From Brevibacillus sedimenti (GTDB taxonomy: Bacteria; Bacillota; Bacilli; Brevibacillales; Brevibacillaceae), in assembly GCF_020923495.1 (NCBI RefSeq), contig NZ_CP064048.1, positions 3,101,001 to 3,165,000 on the forward strand: 64,000 bases of DNA. The letters are read 5' to 3'. The position numbers and the translations under genes are program-made. A model generated the notes under the pieces. That model was not told the origin of the DNA. It saw nothing but the letters and a program-made list of their open reading frames with translations, and ran no database searches. This document shows, piece after piece, positions 27,697 through 37,017 of the stretch. Position 1 is the first letter of the stretch. Each line of letters opens with the position of its first letter.

Positions 27697-28464
27697 CTAC
27701 ATTGGATGTTTCATCGCCTTGACTGCGATTCCAGACGTTTCCAACGCCGCACGAATCTTGCGGGCAAACGTCAGTGCGTGCGGACCGTCGCCGTGGATGC
27801 AGACGGTTTCCGCCGTTATCTCGATGTCTGTCCCCTGCCGTGTGGTCACCTTACCTTCCTTGACCATGCGGATTACCTGGGAGACCGCCTGTTCGTCATC
27901 GGCAATCAGCGCATCCGGCCGGCTGCGGGGCGTCAGCGAGCCATCCTTCTGATAGGTGCGGTCGGCAAAGACTTCGTTGATTACCCGCAGACCGATGTTC
28001 TTCCCTTGCACAACAAGCTGACTGCCCGCGAGTCCGACCAGGTAAAGCTCCGGATTGATCCGATAGACGGCTTCGGCAATCGCCCGGGCCAGTTCCGGGT
28101 TGGCAGCCGCCATGTTGTACAAGGCTCCATGCGGTTTCACATGCTGCATCGTGCCTCCTTCCGCCTGTACAAAGCCCTGCAGTGCTCCCACCTGATAGAC
28201 GATCAAATCGTACGCTTCCTGCGGAGATACGGCCATGTTGCGCCGGCCGAAGCCCTGCAGATCAGGCAGGCCCGGATGGGCGCCGATCATGACGCCGTGT
28301 TCCAGTGCCAGCTTTACCGTCCGGCGCATTGTTCCCGGATCGCCGGCATGGAAGCCGCAGGCGATGTTGGCGGAAGTGATATAGGGCAGAATCGCTTCGT
28401 CGTTTCCAATCGTGTAGGCGCCAAAGCTCTCTCCCATGTCGCAATTGAGATCCACGCGGTGCAT
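27697..28464 (-). CDS. pxpA: 5-oxoprolinase subunit A (LamB/YcsF family)
   Basis: A 255-residue subunit of the ATP-dependent 5-oxoprolinase PxpABC, which opens 5-oxoproline to glutamate. It begins [20 protein letters not shown], the family hallmark. [27 protein letters not shown] and VKPHGALYN carry the His/Asp residues of the active-site region. ATG at 28464 has AGGAGGG 6 bases upstream. It follows pxpC by 11 bases. Confidence 0.95.
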   Translation of the reverse strand: MHRVDLNCDMGESFGAYTIGNDEAILPYITSANIACGFHAGDPGTMRRTVKLALEHGVMIGAHPGLPDLQGFGRRNMAVSPQEAYDLIVYQVGALQGFVQAEGGTMQHVKPHGALYNMAAANPELARAIAEAVYRINPELYLVGLAGSQLVVQGKNIGLRVINEVFADRTYQKDGSLTPRSRPDALIADDEQAVSQVIRMVKEGKVTTRQGTDIEITAETVCIHGDGPHALTFARKIRAALETSGIAVKAMKHPM

Positions 28465-28475
28465 GCAAATCCCTC

Positions 28476-29480
28476 CTATGCAAGTTTGAACTGAATGCCC
28501 AACCTGGCCTGCCGAATGCTGTACTCCCTCTCAAGCAGCAGCGCTTCCGCTTCGGCCCGGCTGATTTCGACGAACCGGATCACATCCCCCGGCTTGGTCT
28601 GGGCGATGAGCGGCAGATCGACACTGGCAATCTGGGCGATTTTCGGATAGCCGCCCGTCGTCTGCCGGTCGGCCAGCAGCACGATGGGCTTGCCCTCGGC
28701 CGGGACCTGCACGGTGCCAAACGACACGGCTTCGGAGATCAGCTCCGTCTGCGAGACGAGCGACAAGACAGGTCCCTCCAGCCTGTAGCCCATTCGGTCC
28801 GATTGCGGTGAGATCCGAAACGCCTGCGAAAAAAATGCCTCCTGACTCGCTTCTGTAAACCAGTCCCACTGACTGCCGCGCATGGCCCGTATTACTGGCG
28901 ATGAATCGTATGCCGGCAGCAGTTCCGGTCCGATCCCCCACTCTGCCGGAACAAATGCCCCCTCCTCCGCGTGCGAGCGCAAGTGGCGGATCATCAACGC
29001 CGACTGTTCCGGAAGCGGCCCGGCTTTCAAAACGTCTCCGGCACGAAGCGGCCGCCCCTCATGACCGCCGATACCGGCCCGCAAGTATGTAGAGCGGCTG
29101 TTCATCACCACCGGCACCTGTATCCCTCCGGCCACAGCCAGGTAACTGCGCGCCCCGGCACGGCAGCCGCCTGACTCCAGGACGGCGCCCTTTTTTACCC
29201 ACACCGGCTTCCACAGCGGCACGGGAACGCCGGCGATCGTGGGCGACAAATCGGCGCCGCAAATGGCGATCAGCGCGTCCTCCGTAAATTCGAGGGCCGG
29301 TCCGATCAGCGTCATTTCCAGCGTGGCGTCTGCGTCGCAGTTGCCCACCAGCAGATTGGCGGCCCGGTGGGCAACCGGGTCCATCGCCCCGCTTACGATC
29401 ACGCCGTGTTTTTGATACCCGTAACGCCCAGCATCCTGGACCGTTGTCAGCAGTCCGGGGCGAATGACGCGTATCGTCAT
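28476..29480 (-). CDS. pxpC: 5-oxoprolinase subunit C (KipA/biotin-dependent carboxylase homologue)
   Basis: A 334-residue subunit containing the allophanate-hydrolase subunit 2 fold. [20 protein letters not shown] is the N-terminal signature, [19 protein letters not shown] follows, and the C-terminal [21 protein letters not shown] is strongly conserved. The start ATG at 29480 overlaps the pxpB stop (ATGA), with GAGGAGGG upstream, implying coupled translation and the stoichiometric complex expected for PxpB-PxpC. Confidence 0.94.
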   Translation of the reverse strand: MTIRVIRPGLLTTVQDAGRYGYQKHGVIVSGAMDPVAHRAANLLVGNCDADATLEMTLIGPALEFTEDALIAICGADLSPTIAGVPVPLWKPVWVKKGAVLESGGCRAGARSYLAVAGGIQVPVVMNSRSTYLRAGIGGHEGRPLRAGDVLKAGPLPEQSALMIRHLRSHAEEGAFVPAEWGIGPELLPAYDSSPVIRAMRGSQWDWFTEASQEAFFSQAFRISPQSDRMGYRLEGPVLSLVSQTELISEAVSFGTVQVPAEGKPIVLLADRQTTGGYPKIAQIASVDLPLIAQTKPGDVIRFVEISRAEAEALLLEREYSIRQARLGIQFKLA

Positions 29481-30220
29481 GCCGATCCCTCCTCGTATGC
29501 GCGAAATTCCTCTTCCGTTATGGGCACAAACTGGACGCGATCCCCTGCCTGCAGCAGGCTGGGCGGATCTGCTTCCGGACGGAACAGCTTCAGCGGCGTG
29601 CGGCCGATGATCTGCCAACCGCCCGGCGTTTCCAGCGGATAGATGCCAGTCTGCTTGCCGGCGATACCGACAGAACCTGCCGGAATGGACAGGCGGGGTG
29701 ACTGTCTCCGCGGTGTGGCGATTTTTTCCGGCATCCCCCCGATATAGGGAAATCCGGGGGCAAATCCGATCATGTACACCTGGTAATCGCCAGAGGCGTG
29801 CGTTTCAATCACTTCCTGCTCCGTCAGGTTGTTGTGGCGGGCCACTTCCCCGAGGTCGGGGCCCATTTCGCCCCCGTATAGGACGGGAATCTTGACCAAC
29901 CGGCCGCTGACAGGGGCTGTTTGCCCCAGATTGTTCAGCCTTTCGCGAATCTGCCCGCAGAACCATTCATAGGGTGAAAACGGCTGACGGCTTTCTCCGT
30001 CCATCCGCTGCCGTCCCTTGTATCGCTCGTACAACTGGAAGGGGTCGTAAAACACCGTGACAGTAACATAAGCGGGGATGTATTCCACCATGCCGGGCAG
30101 CGGCTCCTGCTCCAGCGATGCGGAAAATTGCATCACCTGGCTGTGAATGTGCGGGTCAATGCTTGTCCCGAAGCGGACGACCACGGCGTGATCGCCGAGC
30201 GGTTCCAGACGTACCTTCAT
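29477..30220 (-). CDS. pxpB: 5-oxoprolinase subunit B (KipI family)
   Basis: A 247-residue subunit with the allophanate-hydrolase subunit 1 fold. YMIGFAPGFPYIGGMPE and the RLSIPAGSVGIAGKQTGIYP block are family hallmarks. In B. subtilis the homologue KipI was first described as an inhibitor of kinase KinA; its enzymatic role in 5-oxoproline degradation is now the best-supported function. ATG 30220 follows AGGAGGG and overlaps the stop of a short upstream frame described separately. First complete gene of the operon. Confidence 0.94.
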   Translation of the reverse strand: MKVRLEPLGDHAVVVRFGTSIDPHIHSQVMQFSASLEQEPLPGMVEYIPAYVTVTVFYDPFQLYERYKGRQRMDGESRQPFSPYEWFCGQIRERLNNLGQTAPVSGRLVKIPVLYGGEMGPDLGEVARHNNLTEQEVIETHASGDYQVYMIGFAPGFPYIGGMPEKIATPRRQSPRLSIPAGSVGIAGKQTGIYPLETPGGWQIIGRTPLKLFRPEADPPSLLQAGDRVQFVPITEEEFRAYEEGSA

Positions 30221-30375
30221 CGCCGATTCCCTCCTGACGGTTGTCGCCATGCCAGTCCGTGTCCGCACATGTTCGGGTGAACGGCATGTTCGACCGTTTC
30301 CGACAGGTGCTGGCGGGCGAGAAACAGCTGAAGCAGGTCCGCCGCCTTGTGGACCGATTTGTTAATGTCCGACAA
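30217..30375 (-). pseudogene. Truncated IclR/KipR-type regulator upstream of pxpB
   Basis: A 52-codon frame opens with TTG at 30375 behind GGAGGGTGAGGA and ends in TGA that overlaps the pxpB ATG. Its first ~20 residues, SDINKSVHKAADLLQLF, match the start of IclR-family helix-turn-helix domains (N-K-S-V-x-K-A-x-x-L-L). The rest has no HTH or effector domain. In B. subtilis an IclR regulator (kipR) belongs to this cluster. I infer that a deletion removed most of kipR and left a short coupled leader frame. It might still be translated. Confidence 0.55.
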
Positions 30376-30388
30376 TCCTCACCCTCCG

Positions 30389-30414
30389 TTCCGATATTCG
30401 GAATTTTTATTCCG
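30389..30414 (-). promoter_or_regulatory. IclR-type operator of the pxp operon
   Basis: Two overlapping palindromes share a half-site: TTCCGATATTCGGAA (30389-30403) and CGGAATTTTTATTCCG (30399-30414). The spacing resembles IclR-family boxes (GGAA-n-TTCC). It lies about 15-40 bases downstream of the promoter start, a position for repression. Confidence 0.65.
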
Positions 30415-30435
30415 TTTTCGTTTTTTTTGTTTTTC

Positions 30436-30465
30436 ATTATACGACAATTTTCAATCCGTATACAA
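30436..30465 (-). promoter_or_regulatory. Sigma-A promoter of the pxp operon
   Basis: Minus strand TTGTAT, 18-base spacer, TATAAT. The perfect -10 and the operator just downstream make it the likely start of the 5-oxoproline operon. Confidence 0.75.
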
Positions 30466-30483
30466 TCACGAATTTTCCGTTAA

Positions 30484-30534
30484 TAAAAACGTCCGCAAGC
30501 TGCTTGCCGTCGATCCGACAAGGCTTGCGGACTT
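30484..30534 (-). terminator. Terminator of the PBP4-type gene
   Basis: GTCCGCAAGC (30491-30500) pairs perfectly with GCTTGCGGAC across a 22-base partly self-pairing loop, followed on the minus strand by GTTTTTATT. Confidence 0.75.
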
Positions 30535-30589
30535 CCTAACATCCGTCAGCTTTAAGTGGTCTGTCAGCTATGGTGAAGTCGCCAGCTTT

Positions 30590-33489
30590 TCATTGGTCCT
30601 CTTGAAATGAGGCGAGCGCAATGGCGATCTGATCCTGGATGTCTGTAAAGGTTTTGCTGCCTTTTGCGTACCCGTTCAGCAGGATGGAGAACGCCAGCTT
30701 CTTGCCGTCCTGGGTGGTCACGTAGCCGGACAGGCAGTTCACTCCTGTCATCGAGCCTGTCTTGGCGTGTACGTTCTGTTCGGCTGCCGTTCCCTTCATC
30801 CGGTTTTGCAGCGTTCCGTCCACGCCGGCCACCGACAGGGAGTCGTAGTACATCTCGAAGGTCTCCTGCCTGCTCATTCCCTCCAACACTGACAGGACGT
30901 GACGGGAGGAGATGAGGTTGTAGCGGGTCAGACCGGAGCCGTCCACCATGTCAAAATTGGTGCGGCCTCCAAGCGATTGAACAGTATCACTCACGACCTT
31001 CACACCGGCTACAGCGCTGCCCTCCTCCCCTTTGACCGCACCCAGTGTTTTTAACAGCATCTCGGCGTAGAAGTTGTCGCTTTTCTTGTTGAGATAGGAG
31101 ACGATCTCCCGCAGCGGCTGCGACGCAAACTCCGTCCACTTGACCGCCTGAGCGGGAACAGTTCCTGCTAATACCTTACCGCTGCCGGCGAAGGTGATTC
31201 CTTCCTTTTCCAGCACCTCCCGCAGGACTGTGCCGAAGTACAAGGCAGGCTCTTCCACCGGTACCCGTTCGTAGTCGCCTGCCGTTCCCAGCGGCAGGTT
31301 TCCGGTGACGTGAATCGTGTTCGTTCCACGTTCGCGCGTGATGGCAAAGGTGTTTTCCTCACCGGCTGAGACCGTTTTCGCTTCGTTGATGATCTTGACG
31401 TACGCGGTCTTGGGCAGCAGATTTACCTGAACCGCTTCTCCCGCTTTCGCACCCGGCTGGTACTCCACCATGACCGTGCCGCGGTTGAGGGACAGCGCGC
31501 CGATCAGCGGATTGTAGTAGTAGCTCTCGTCGTCCCAGGCCCAGCCGAGGCCGAGCCGCTGGTCATCAAAATAGCTGTCGTCCAGCACCAGATTGCCATT
31601 AATCCGCTTGATGCCCTGCGCTTTCAGCCAGCCTGCGATTTCTTCGACGGAAACGCCTTCCTGCACCTTCAGACGGTCCTCCGTGTGCAAGGTGGGATCG
31701 CCGTAGCCCTTGACATACAGATCGCCGTTCAGCACGCCGTTTTTCGGCAAGGGCGCCGATCCATACAGCTCCGTTTTAAATGTATACCCACTCCCCAACT
31801 GGAGGAGACTCGCCGCTGATGTCAGCAGTTTCAAATTGGAGGCCGGTGTCATCAACGTATCCGCGTTGCGCTCGTACCAGACAGCGTCGTCTCCTTTATC
31901 GTCCAGCGACTTGACGATCACGCCGGCGGTGATACCGGACTGGTCGGCAGCGTCGAGGATCGGGTCCAACAGCGCAGAGAGCTTGTAGGTGGCGGGCTCC
32001 TGCGCCTCGTATTTGTCCGGGGGGCAAGCTCCGGGTACTGGGTCAGCAGGATCGCGAGCTGGTCCTGCAGATCGCGGGCGTACTTTGATTTGTAGATGCC
32101 ATTGATCAGGATGGAAAACGCCAGCTTGTGGCCGTTTTTGGCTGTGGCGTAGCCGGACAGGCTGTTTACGCCGCCCATCGAGCCGGTCTTGGCGATGACG
32201 TTCCGCTCCGCCGGGGTTCCCTGCAGACGGTTTTTCAAGGTGCCGTCCACACCGGCGATCGGCAGGGACGTTTCCAGCGCATCCCGATACTCCTGCTCCT
32301 GCACGAAGGCGAGCAGTTTGACCATCTGCTCGGCGGTGATCCAGTTGAAGCGAGACAGGCCGGAACCGTCCACCTGTTGATAACCGGCGTCTATACCTGC
32401 CCGCTTCAGCACGTCGGCGACCACTTCGCTCCCCGCTTTGCTGCTGCCCTCTCCTTTTTGCGTCGCCCCAAGCGTCTTCAAAAACATCTCGGCGTAGAAG
32501 TTGTCGCTCTCCTTGTTCAGTTCCACGAGCAGCTCGGACAGCGGTTTGGACAGGTGGGTGTAGAGCGCGACGCCCGTAGTGACCGTGGTTTTGGCCGTTT
32601 TCGCCTGGGGACGCAGTTTGATCCCGGCGGCAGCCAACTGCCGCTTCCACACATCGGCAACAAACAGGGCGGGGTCTTCCATCGTCACGTCTTCCTGGTA
32701 GGGCTTGGCCTGAATGCCGATCATTCCGGAAAAGACGACCGTATTTGTGCCGCGCGGCCGCTCTACACTGATGTTGCTTGTGGTGCCCTCGACCGTTTTC
32801 AGTTTGTTTACCAACCGGATGTAGGACGTATCCGGCTCCATCGTCAACGTCGGTGCCTCTCCCGCTTGTTTCGCCGGCGTGACTGTTACAGTGATGCTGT
32901 TCTTATGTACCGCTAGTGCGCTTATTTGGGCACTGTAGCCGTATGGCTCGTCATCCCACATCCAGCCGATGCCGAGGCGGGTGTCATCGAAATAGCTGTC
33001 GTCTACCAAAAGATCGCCGTTTATCTGGGTCAGCCCCTTCTCCTTCAGCGCGGCCGCGATACGCTGCAAGTCTTCGACGGACAGCCCGGGGTTCCCATAC
33101 CCCTTTAGGATCAGGTCGCCATTGAGCACGCCGCTTGGCAGCAGCTTGCCCGCAGCGTACACCTCCGTCTTCCATTGGTAATCGGGGCCCAGTCTGTCCA
33201 GCGCCGCGACAGAGGTAAAGAGCTTCAAGTTGGACGCGGGCACGTACGTTCGGTGGGCGTTGTGCCGGTACAGATACGCCTTTTCCTGCAAATCGTATAC
33301 GGCGATGCCGGCGTGAAGACCGATGCTGTTCTCGTCACGGGCCAGATCGGCCAGCAGTTTTTCGATGTGGGCTGTCAGCGGGTCGGCTGCGGTTGCTGCC
33401 TTTTGGGCAAAGGCCGGTACCGCCGCAACATTCAGCAGCAACAGCAGCGTCAGCAGCCACATCCCTATGCGTTTGTGTAACTGATTCAT
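30590..33489 (-). pseudogene. dacB: Two-module PBP4-type D-alanyl-D-alanine carboxypeptidase/endopeptidase, frameshifted
   Basis: Two complete PBP4-type modules lie end to end. Module 1 has a signal peptide (from ATG 33489, RBS AGGAGGG), SxxK in PASNLKLF, SxN in KESDNFYAEM and KTG in IAKTGSMGGVNS. Module 2 has SxxK in PASNLKLL, SDN in KKSDNFYAEM and KTG in HAKTGSMTGVNC, but no start or signal of its own. The modules are out of frame by one base at the G6 run 32019-32024. Adding one base joins them via YPELAPPDKYEAQ into a 966-residue protein. As given, module 1 ends in an out-of-frame tail at 31918. The family trims peptidoglycan cross-links outside the membrane. Joined twin modules are unusual. 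Confidence 0.88.
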
Positions 33490-33676
33490 AATACCCTCCT
33501 TCTCCTAGTGTAGTGCCAGATTGAAAAATCTAGCAGACCTATGTACCATAATACCATTTTGCAAAATTTTCCGAAATATCATACCGGCAACAAAGGGGCA
33601 GTTTCTCTTGCAGCATTGTATCCCCCGTGTGGCATGGGCGGCCTATTTTTTGAAAACAGGTAGTTGTCTAGGAGTT

Positions 33677-33700
33677 CACACCTCGTCCCGACATAGGATA
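33677..33700 (+). promoter_or_regulatory. Candidate sigma-K promoter of the glycosyltransferase gene
   Basis: CACA (33677-33680) and ACATAGGATA (33691-33700) resemble the mother-cell sigma-K pattern (AC, then CATAnnnTA), but the spacing is short. Offered only because the gene looks like a spore-coat glycosyltransferase. Confidence 0.3.
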
Positions 33701-33744
33701 TACAGGCATTAACTCAACAAACGTACACGTGGAGGGGTGAAGAG

Positions 33745-34908
33745 GTGCGCATCCTGGTTGTTTGTCCAGAGCAACTGCCGGTCCCCCCGATCAAAGGCGG
33801 CTCCGTCGAATCCGTCACGTACAACATTTTCAAGCGCATGGCGCAAAGCGAAAAGGTCGTGCTGCTCAGCCGCAGCCATCCCCGCTTGCCGAGCGTCAGC
33901 CGGTACGTCGGCGGCAACCTTCAGGTGATCCGCGTCCCCAGCAGCAGGCCGTTCGCCTACCTGCGCGCCGCGCTGCGCAAAGTGGCGGGACAGTCGTTTG
34001 ACATCATCCAGATTGAGAATCGGCCGCGATTTGTTCCGTTTGTGCGACAGGCGTTCCCCCATACGCCGATCATTCTGTCGCTCCACTCGCTTACATTCAT
34101 GTCTCGCTTGACCCTGCCGCAGGCCAATGCGATCCTCCGTCAGGTGAACGGCATCACGTCCGTATCGTCGTTTGTCACCAACACGATGAAACGGCGCTAT
34201 CCCGCCCACGCCCACAAATTCCGCACCGCGATTCCCGGAGTGGACGCGGTAAAATTCCGTCCGTGGCCGGCCGCGGCGAAACTGCGTCTGCGGAGACGCA
34301 TGGGATTGGCCGGGAGTTTCAATGTTCTGTTCGTCGGACGAATCGTCAGAGGCAAGGGACTGCATACCCTGATCCGCTCCGTCGCTCAGTTGAAACGGCG
34401 CATACCCAACATCCGCCTGGTGGCTGTCGGCGCCTCCTGGCCAGGCGTGAGGCGGCAGACGCCATACATGCGGTACGTTCGCAATCTGTCCAAGCGCCTG
34501 CGCGTCCCTGTCCGCTTCACGGGCTACGTGCCGCCTTCCCGGGTGCACCAGATGTTCCAGCTCGGAGATGTCTTTGTCTGCCCCACCCTGTTTCGCGAAG
34601 GCCTGGCCACCGTCAACACCGAAGCGATGGCATCCGGCATCCCCGTTGTGGCTTCCAATCGCGGCGGGATACGGGAAGTTGTCATACACGGACACAGCGG
34701 CCTGCTGGTCAACCAGGCCAACAGCCCGGCCGCTTTTGCCCGCGCCATCGCCCGCATTCGCAACAATCCGGCACTGCGCAGACGGCTGATTGCCAACGGC
34801 AGGGCGAGGGTCCGCTCCTCTTTCAACTGGTACGGTACAGTCCGCCGACTAAAAGCGCATTACCAGGATGTCCGTTCAGCAGCCTCGTCGTCCAAAAAAA
34901 GCCACTGA
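33745..34908 (+). CDS. GT4-family glycosyltransferase, spore-coat CotSA-like
   Basis: A 387-residue GT-B-fold retaining glycosyltransferase. The N-terminal acceptor half begins MRILVVCPEQLPVPPIKGGS. The donor half has LFVGRIVRGKGLHTLI and the EX7E motif in REGLATVNTEAMASGIPVV, followed by NRGGIREVV. The closest resemblance is to CotSA-type spore-coat enzymes, but that is inference. The protein is strongly basic. GTG at 33745 follows GGAGGGG. Monocistronic; a hairpin overlaps the stop codon. Confidence 0.85.
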   Translation: MRILVVCPEQLPVPPIKGGSVESVTYNIFKRMAQSEKVVLLSRSHPRLPSVSRYVGGNLQVIRVPSSRPFAYLRAALRKVAGQSFDIIQIENRPRFVPFVRQAFPHTPIILSLHSLTFMSRLTLPQANAILRQVNGITSVSSFVTNTMKRRYPAHAHKFRTAIPGVDAVKFRPWPAAAKLRLRRRMGLAGSFNVLFVGRIVRGKGLHTLIRSVAQLKRRIPNIRLVAVGASWPGVRRQTPYMRYVRNLSKRLRVPVRFTGYVPPSRVHQMFQLGDVFVCPTLFREGLATVNTEAMASGIPVVASNRGGIREVVIHGHSGLLVNQANSPAAFARAIARIRNNPALRRRLIANGRARVRSSFNWYGTVRRLKAHYQDVRSAASSSKKSH

Positions 34909-34925
34909 CCGGCGTCAGTGGCTTC
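34899..34925. terminator. Hairpin terminator overlapping the glycosyltransferase stop
   Basis: AAGCCACTGA pairs with TCAGTGGCTT around CCGGCG. Flanked by an A7 run before and a T-rich stretch after. The minus-strand side has the stronger U-tract, so it mainly serves the small membrane protein gene. Confidence 0.7.
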
Positions 34926-34943
34926 ATTGTTGTTCCCGTTTAT

Positions 34944-35057
34944 TCAAAACATGATCATGTACATGTAAATGGCGACGGACAGCGTACAAATCAACACACT
35001 GCCGACAAACGTCCAGATAATCAGCTTATTGTAGCGATCTTCGCGATTGTCGTTCAT
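34944..35057 (-). CDS. 37-residue single-pass membrane peptide
   Basis: ATG 35057 stands behind a perfect AAGGAGA site with 7-base spacing. The product starts MNDNREDRYNKLIIW and consists of a short charged N-terminus followed by one hydrophobic helix that ends IYMYMIMF. It sits between convergent terminators, so it is a one-gene unit. Function unknown; size and shape resemble small regulatory or spore-membrane peptides. Confidence 0.7.
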   Translation of the reverse strand: MNDNREDRYNKLIIWTFVGSVLICTLSVAIYMYMIMF

Positions 35058-35139
35058 CAAAACGTCTCCTTGTCCTGATTTCCCCTTTCCATTATAAGAC
35101 CATTGTCAGCAAAAAGGAAAGGGGGTGTGCAGGATAAAA

Positions 35140-35173
35140 GCAAGCCCAAACGCGTGTTGAACGTTTGGGCTTG
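35140..35173 (-). terminator. Terminator of the thiamine operon
   Basis: AAGCCCAAACG pairs perfectly with CGTTTGGGCTT around a 9-base loop, 15 bases past the thiY stop. Confidence 0.85.
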
Positions 35174-35187
35174 TTCGTTATCTTCAA

Positions 35188-36222
35188 CTACTTCAACAGA
35201 TTGCGCATGACGTCGTCCACCTTGACGTCGTTTGTGATCAGCTTCTCTTGTTTCATCCAGTCGATCAGCTTCTGATAGGATTCGGCCGTCTGGGTGCCGA
35301 ACGGCTGGTCGCCCGCGTCCATCAGCGGCAGCAAGATGTCCAGGCTCTTTGTTTCCACATCTTGATCCAGCGGGAACTCTTTGGCCTGTTTGTCCAAGAG
35401 GAGCTGGAGCGCTTCCGCCTTGTGGTTCTTCACGTATTCCTGTCCTTTGGCAGCCGCCCGCAGGAACGCCTCCAGCGCCTGCTGCTTTTTGCCCAAGGTC
35501 TCGTCGCTGGTGGCTATAACCAGCTCATAGTAGGAAGGAACGCCGTAGTCGCTGGGCTTGATAACGTTGACGGGCACGCCATTTTTCTCCAGGATCAACT
35601 GTTCGTGGTTGATATAGCCGCCCACTACCGCATCCACTTGTTTCGCTGTGAGCGCCGGGATGATGTCAAAGCCGATGTTGGTAAAACTGAGCTTGGAATC
35701 GTCCGCGCCCGTATGCTTCAGCACAGTGCGGACGATCGACTCGTCCAGCGGAATGGACGGATAGCCAATGTTTTTGCCAACCAGCTTTTCCGGCGTGTCC
35801 AAACCGCTGTCCTTGCGCGTCATGATCACGTTCAGCGGCTCGCGCACGAGCGCCGCGATGGAGACGACCGGAATGTCTTCGGAACGAGCCTGCACCACCT
35901 GCGGCTGGTAGCTGATGGCCAAGTCCACCTTGCCGACCGCCACCATTTTCAGCGGGTCGTTGGTGTCCGATGGCATTTGCAGGTGGACGTTCAGGTTTTC
36001 CTCACGAAAATAACCCTGTTCTTCTGCCGCGTAGAGGAACGAGTGCACGGCGTTTGGATACCAGTCGAGCGCGATGGTCAGTTCGGTCGGCTCGCCTGTG
36101 CCCGCCGCCGGCTGATTGGCTTGCGGTGCCGTCTCGCTTCCTGTCGGGCTGCCGCACGCCGCCAGCCCGGCCGCCAGCGACAAGCTCATCAATGTCTTGG
36201 CCCATCTGGAATAACGTTTCAT
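35188..36222 (-). CDS. thiY: Thiamine-pyrimidine-precursor ABC transporter, substrate-binding lipoprotein
   Basis: A 344-residue lipoprotein: signal peptide with lipobox LAAC (Cys near residue 22), Ser/Thr/Pro-rich linker, then an NMT1/THI5-like domain starting LTIALDWYPNAVHSF. It captures formylaminopyrimidine, a breakdown product of thiamine. Gly- and aromatic-rich pocket segments (AISYQPQVVQAR, VGGYINHE) are as in ThiY. Last gene of the operon; starts 15 bases after thiX. Confidence 0.93.
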   Translation of the reverse strand: MKRYSRWAKTLMSLSLAAGLAACGSPTGSETAPQANQPAAGTGEPTELTIALDWYPNAVHSFLYAAEEQGYFREENLNVHLQMPSDTNDPLKMVAVGKVDLAISYQPQVVQARSEDIPVVSIAALVREPLNVIMTRKDSGLDTPEKLVGKNIGYPSIPLDESIVRTVLKHTGADDSKLSFTNIGFDIIPALTAKQVDAVVGGYINHEQLILEKNGVPVNVIKPSDYGVPSYYELVIATSDETLGKKQQALEAFLRAAAKGQEYVKNHKAEALQLLLDKQAKEFPLDQDVETKSLDILLPLMDAGDQPFGTQTAESYQKLIDWMKQEKLITNDVKVDDVMRNLLK

Positions 36223-36237
36223 GGCTCAATATTCTCC

Positions 36238-37017
36238 TTACTGTGTTTTCATCTGTTTCCGTGTGTTTGTGCGCGCATGTGGTGCAAACCGCCGTTCAAT
36301 CGTGCCGGCCAGCCAGAAGAGCAGCATGCCGAGCGCAGAGAGCAGCAGCACGGAGGCAAACAGGGCGGGTGCCTGAAAATTGCCCGATGCGCGCCGGCCG
36401 AAATAGCCCAATCCCTCGCTCGCGCCCAGCCACTCGCCGATGGTCGCCCCTCCTACGCTGTACGTGGCCGCTACCTTCAGACCGCTGAAAAAATGCGGCA
36501 GGCTGGCCGGAAGCTGCAGTTTGGAAAAAATCTGCCAGCGCGACGCCCCCATCGTCCTCAGCAGGTTGACCATCTCCGGGTCGGCCGCGCGCAGACCATC
36601 ATAGGTGCTGACGACGATGGGAAAAAACGTGAACAGGATCGTCACAGCGATTTTTCCCGACAGTTCGTAGCCAAACCAGAGGATGAAGACAGGCGACAGG
36701 GCGATGATGGGAATCGTCTGTGAAATCACAATATAGGGATAGACCAGCCGTTCCACCGGGCGGCTGAGATTCATCATCAGGGCGAGCGCAATGCCGAACA
36801 CGATCGACGCCGACAACCCCAACAGCACTTCCCGCAGCGTTGCCCACAGGTGCAGGCCGAACAGCTGCTCGCGCAAATCCCATACGGCCAGCAGCACGGC
36901 ACTTGGCGGCGGAAGGATAAACGGCGGGATGGCAAACAGGCGGCAGACCGCTTCCCAGCCGGCCAAGAGCAGCACGAACGAGAGGCCAAACCAGATACCC
37001 TGGTGAACCGTCTTCAT
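36238..37017 (-). CDS. thiX: Thiamine-precursor ABC transporter, permease
   Basis: A 259-residue inner-membrane permease with about six helices. The EAA loop near residue 165 (LRTMGASRWQIFSKLQLPAS) docks the ATPase. The start ATG overlaps the stop of thiZ by one base (TGATG), with GGGAGG upstream. Gene order thiZ-thiX-thiY and the binding-protein type support assignment over other ThiX/SsuC/TauC-type permeases. Confidence 0.92.
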   Translation of the reverse strand: MKTVHQGIWFGLSFVLLLAGWEAVCRLFAIPPFILPPPSAVLLAVWDLREQLFGLHLWATLREVLLGLSASIVFGIALALMMNLSRPVERLVYPYIVISQTIPIIALSPVFILWFGYELSGKIAVTILFTFFPIVVSTYDGLRAADPEMVNLLRTMGASRWQIFSKLQLPASLPHFFSGLKVAATYSVGGATIGEWLGASEGLGYFGRRASGNFQAPALFASVLLLSALGMLLFWLAGTIERRFAPHARTNTRKQMKTQ

